Shown piece by piece: positions 60,004-64,000 of a stretch of DNA of 64,000 nt. Origin of the DNA: Paramecium octaurelia (taxonomy: Eukaryota > Ciliophora > Oligohymenophorea > Peniculida > Parameciidae); contig CAJJDP010000028.1 in NCBI GenBank assembly GCA_905182995.1, positions 1 to 64,000 on the forward strand, read 5' to 3'. A program made the translations under genes and the position numbers. The notes under the pieces were generated by a model that saw only the letters and a list, made by a program, of their open reading frames with translations, made no database searches and was not told the origin of the DNA. The first letter of the stretch is position 1; the number at the start of each line of letters is the position of its first letter.

Positions 60004-61926
60004 TCAATCCATTATCTTGTGTTACATTTTTTCATCTTTATATTTATCAATATACTTTTGTTTGATATCAGTCTTCAAACGACATTGTTTTTTATTATTA
60101 CACTTTTAATGGTTCTAACGAATCAAGAACTTTAAGTTCTATTTTATTAGACTTTAACAATATCGATAAATTGTTCTTAAGCGATACTCTTATAAAACTT
60201 CATTTATATTCCACTCAGGGTCAAAATGAATATAATTTTTGATTTGATCAATATCAACATTCTAATTCATAGGTTACTGAATCTCTTGTTTTTAAGAGCC
60301 ACTTTTTTAAAATTTAATTTTTCTTTCTTACATCATTTAATAATATTCAATTAAGAATTAATTATACATAGTTCTTTACTTCTAATTCCGAATTCTTAAG
60401 AATTTTGTTTTGGGTCTCCTTAACCGTTATGATATATAATGGAATTATGGACAATATTTAATGACATGACCTTTGCGTTTGCAACCAAAACATTTTATAT
60501 CCAAATCTAGAAAATCATTACTTTCTAATTTTTGTTTTATCATATGAAATTTTTAGAATTGTTCATAATTCAACTATTGCAAGAATTACTATCTAGATAA
60601 TTTGACTAAATTAGTAGTTTCAGTAGTTACGAGTTCGGCAGTCCTTTCAATGTTAGAAAAGAAGTTAACTATTCCAAAACATTATTCTGCATATCCAAGA
60701 TGTATGTTATTGGCCGTGACTGCTACTTTACCTCGAATAATATAAAAAATATGATGCTGGTCATCAATTTTAGTTTCTGGTGGAAGAACTTAAGAATATT
60801 AAATAGAAGATACTATATTCGTTTAATTTGATGGCTCTAGTCATTGTGACAGGGAGTGTTTTGAAGAATCTGAGGTTCATTTGAGTGATGACTTAGTTTC
60901 TTAATTCTTCGGATAGGTCACAAATAATTAATGAGGATCTTACTTCATAATCATTTTCGACTACCCATTCTAAATAATTTTGAATTTTAAGTCTTAAATG
61001 ACCCGCGCAACCATGGGCTTTAGTGTATTTATTGATGATTTATTGTTTCATGATCAGTTCTGATAATTAAGGATCTTGATATTGAAAAATAGATATCATG
61101 CTATTTGCTGCATATCCAAAAACACCTGATGCTAAAATCATTGCAAAAATAGCATAAATTTATTCTTCCGCAGTCTATGGATGAACATCTCCATAACCTA
61201 CAGTGATCATAGTCGTAATACTACATAATCTATTTTGACATTTACGTGAAATAGAAGGATGTTAAGTAATCATAATCGTCTTGATTTGTCAAATTAAATA
61301 TACAAGCACTCCAATGAGCCAACACTACAATTATGAAGGTTAATTTGATGAATTCCATAAAGGAAGAGAAGTCATTTCCTAGAAATGTCTCCAATCTTCT
61401 GAGCAAGAGCTTCAATTTAAAGGCTTTTACCATTTTGATTACTTTAAGAAACTTAAAGAATCTCAACATTCTAATCATTTACACATTGTCCCCCTAAAAT
61501 AATGCTTGTATTTACTTCAACAAATTAATCGTAAGGCAATGAACTAATTAGATCCAACCAAAACCAGAATTTGAGGTAATTGCAAATGATGCTTGATCTT
61601 TTTAATATCAATTTACCATCTATATAGATAGCACAATTGAATTGAATAAGAATATCCACTAGGAAGAAATCGTCCATTATTTCCATGAATAACTACGTTC
61701 TCTCATCAACTATCTCGAAGGATAAAATTAGAGGTATGATCATCATTTGAATTACTATAAACAACATCGAAAGGATATCCCAAAATAATCTAAAAGGATG
61801 GTTAGGTTGCCATGGTGGAGGAATGAGAGTTACCTTAACTTTTTACTTAGTTTCCATTTCATTCTTTCTAAGAAAAGTATGAAAATCATGAATGTAATCT
61901 TCCCTTAATTAATTTTCGATATTCAT
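60004..61926 (-). CDS. Voltage-sensor-type CNG/EAG-like K+ channel with CCHC zinc knuckle (copy 3)
   Basis: 616 residues with three introns (22 nt; 25 nt inside the pore, TAG; 60789-60813, AAG). N-terminus, then S1-S6 with a clear S4 (MIRMLRFFKFLKVIKMVKAF, basic residue at about every third position). The pore reads TITTMITVGYGDVHP. C-linker and cNMP-binding domain follow (HHIFYIIRGKVAVTANNIHL; GYAEQCFGIVNFFSNIERTA). The CX2CX4HX4C signature CFGCKRKGHVIKYC lies at 60451-60492 and reads like a bona fide retroviral-type zinc knuckle. The tail is short and basic. It is shorter than copies 1 and 2 and belongs to a different subgroup. Confidence 0.9.
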
Positions 61927-61957
61927 TTAAAATATAATAGTTTCAAAAACACTATCA

Positions 61958-63337
61958 TCAATAAAATACCATCCAGCAAAAGAATGCTATCAAATGTAAA
62001 ATTGATGCTTGACAAACAGAACTATCTAAATCGCAGTCTATTTAAGCTAATTGATATTGCACAGCAGCCATAGCCCAAGTTGGCGTTTAAGAGTTAATTG
62101 CTAATGGAGCATTGATATCCCTAAAAGTTAATTATGCAAATTTACATAGTGTCTGGAATATTGTAGCCAACAGACAATAGTTAATGAACATAGAGTGATA
62201 AAAAAAAGTTAGTACTCACATATGGGTTTGGAGAATAAGTAGAATTGGCTAACACTTGTGACCAGCTCATCTAGCAGAATACTTAGGCTTAACTTAATAA
62301 TTGTGGTAACTATGTTAAGTGTACTTAAGAATTACCTTGAACGTACTAAGTTGAAGAAAGTTAGCAATCGTAGCCACTCCACTTACTGCATAAATGGAAT
62401 AGGAGGTGGGTAATGCAGGTTAATCAATACTATTGATTCCACATAACTCATCGCTTACTGTTCTACATTGACTATTGAGGAAAGACTTTATCAAAGCTTA
62501 ACATTGTTCTACGTTGCCACTTCCTGATAAGGAGTACTACACTTGTTAATAGGTCCAAGTTCCAGTATATCCTTGATGATAACATGGACTAATGATTTAA
62601 GTGCCACTTATGCTTTTTGCAAGAACAGCTTCTCTGGCTTAATCATTACCATAACCAAGATAAGAAATGGCATATAAATTAAGGTCTTCATCAGGCAATG
62701 TCAAAGTAATAATGTCTGATTCGTATTATACGAAATCCACTTTAAATGCAATTTGAGTTGAGGCACCTCCCAAGTCTATCGCGATTAAACTTCCGTCAGT
62801 TTTACCCAAAAGATACTCAACACCCAACCAAAGATATGTGGCCTATACATCAAAATTGCAGTTACCTCATCTTGACCTGATATTACTCTGGCCCAACTCT
62901 CAGTCACAAACAAATAACCACTCTTACTCAGCTGCTTCCTGATCTCATCTATTAGTGCATTTTATTTATTGATATCCAATAATCTCATTCCAGCAGTTGC
63001 TCCCATGAATATTGGTGTATTTTGTTTCTGAGCAACAGGCACCTTTGAACTAATGAAATCAAATATGGGTGCCAAATAAGTTGAGATCTAATCTGGATAT
63101 TTCGTGGATATCCCTGGACTTGTCTTAAGTTATTGGGACTAAACAAATTTCTAATTCAATTACTTCTTAAGTGATGTCGGTTAGGGGATATTCCTTTTCA
63201 GTTCTGCATGGCCAAGAATATATTGTTGTCTTTGTGCTTGAAGATCCACAATCCAAAATTACACCGTAGCAAGTCTCATCTGCTTAAAGAAATCTTTAAG
63301 CTAAACAAAGTGAAGGTAATAGTAAATATAAAAACAT
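61958..63337 (-). CDS. Apyrase / GDA1-CD39 nucleoside phosphatase
   Basis: 426 residues, four introns (25, 23, 26 and 25 nt, all TAG). It starts MFLYLLLPSLCLAQRF, a signal peptide. Apyrase-conserved regions: GVILDCGSSSTKTTIYSW (ACR1), IFMGATAGMRLL (ACR2), SGQDEATYLWLGVEYLLG (ACR3), LIAIDLGGASTQIAF (ACR4, with DLGGASTQ) and WAMAAVQYQLAQ near the end. A C-terminal hydrophobic stretch (LHLIAFFCWMVFY) could anchor it. The family hydrolyses extracellular or luminal NTPs/NDPs. All catalytic blocks are intact. The stop codon is only 31 bp upstream of the downstream channel's start. Confidence 0.92.
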
Positions 63338-63849
63338 CGTTTATTTATTTAAATATTAACATTATCATAATCAATCACTCCTTTACATACCCTTCAAATA
63401 ATATTAATTAATGAAATGATATGACATTCATGATTTATTTTTTTTTAAATAATCCCAAATAATCTTATTTCCCATTTCAAACATCATACAAATAATATAC
63501 GTTACCCTTATCTCAAGAAAGTTACTAGTATTTTGAATTAGAACACCTCATTTAAAATCCCTAAAATGTATATTCACACAAACATACTTTAAAAACATCA
63601 ATGAAAACCTAGAATTTTCAAATTTAGAGAGAAGCTTATTAATTATCTTTAATATTAGTCTTAAATACGTTAAATAAGAAATATTATATAGTTTGACATT
63701 CTTTTTCATTCTGCTCCAATTATATTGTGATTGAAAAGAGTAAAGGAATAAAATTAATCAGTTATTTCACTCTTTACTAACCTCAAAATGAAATTAATAA
63801 TATTTAAGTTTTATTAATTTATTTATACAAGACTTATTTTGTCAATAAA
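63338..63849. other. Intergenic region
   Basis: About 500 bp of AT-rich spacer between divergent genes; no supported feature. Confidence 0.5.
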
Positions 63850-64000
63850 ATGTACTAATTTAGATCTTCCATTTATTATGAACCAAGTGATAGCGGAAGT
63901 GTTAAGTCGGTTTAAGTGGGAAATGCCAAATAAGATTAAGTTAGATATCTCACAGATTAATTACAAGCAGTCATTATGTTTAACGAAAAGCTAGAAAAAG
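63850..64000 (+). CDS. Start of an unidentified gene, cut by the window end
   Basis: An open frame begins MYQFRSSIYYEPSDSGSVKS and runs to the last base (50 codons). It continues QVGNAKQDQVRYLTDQLQAV, suggesting a coiled coil. Too short to identify. Confidence 0.5.

Noticed and set aside
1-64000. Operons, ribosome-binding sites, CRISPR arrays, IS elements
   Set aside because: The telomere, the TGA-only code and the tiny introns show a ciliate macronuclear chromosome. No inverted-repeat element, transposase or regular spacer array was seen.
1-64000. tRNA and rRNA genes
   Set aside because: No cloverleaf with a TTCRA-type loop and no rRNA core sequence was recognised by eye. A covariance-model scan would be decisive.

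Overview
The window is a chromosome end from a ciliate macronucleus, most likely Paramecium. It opens with C3A3-type telomeric repeats (AAACCC units at positions 1-20). The DNA is AT-rich and gene-dense. TAA and TAG occur inside nearly every conserved protein at positions where glutamine fits, and TGA is the only stop (genetic code 6). Genes are broken by spliceosomal introns of only 20-34 nt, mostly GTA...TAG. All coding regions below were read with that code. Splice sites were placed by restoring frame and conserved motifs, so they are inferences; for most genes the exon sum was checked to be a multiple of three.

Layout. 1-2660 is a degenerate subtelomere: telomere, a GC-rich block, short repeats and two damaged copies of a secreted gene with a beta/gamma-crystallin-like module. 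From 2.7 to 13 kb lie an EF-hand protein, a broken FLVCR-like major facilitator, a cyclic-nucleotide-gated-type K+ channel and three unknown proteins. From 14 to 34 kb come a coiled-coil/EF-hand protein, a Maf pyrophosphatase, a WD40 protein, an FAD-linked-oxidase-like protein, a coiled-coil protein, a vWA protein, a WDR34-like dynein-2 intermediate chain, a second channel, a beta-propeller-like membrane protein and the co-chaperone STI1/HOP. From 34 to 64 kb come a folate-biopterin-type transporter, a two-TM protein, the ribosome-biogenesis GTPase EFL1, a serine carboxypeptidase, a Slo/BK-like channel, an RBR ubiquitin ligase, an OPA3-like protein, a FAD amine oxidoreductase, an otubain, a multi-TM protein, a MORN protein, a PP2C phosphatase, a third channel, an apyrase and the start of one more gene.

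There are no operons; neighbours are unrelated and separated by roughly 10-400 bp on both strands. Recurring themes are membrane excitability (three CNG-type channels plus one Slo-like channel), cilia (WDR34-like protein), Ca2+ sensing (EF-hand proteins) and ubiquitin/chaperone functions.

The most notable observations are: (i) all three CNG-type channels carry a CCHC zinc-knuckle signature after the cyclic-nucleotide-binding domain; (ii) about a quarter of the inferred introns end in AAG instead of TAG, one of them inside the P-loop of EFL1 and one inside a PP2C catalytic motif; (iii) three introns of exactly 20 nt; (iv) the Slo-like channel has a non-canonical selectivity filter; and (v) two divergent genes whose start codons are 7 bp apart. 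Several genes carry single-base frameshifts, two of them at GGGG runs, which may be assembly errors rather than biology.
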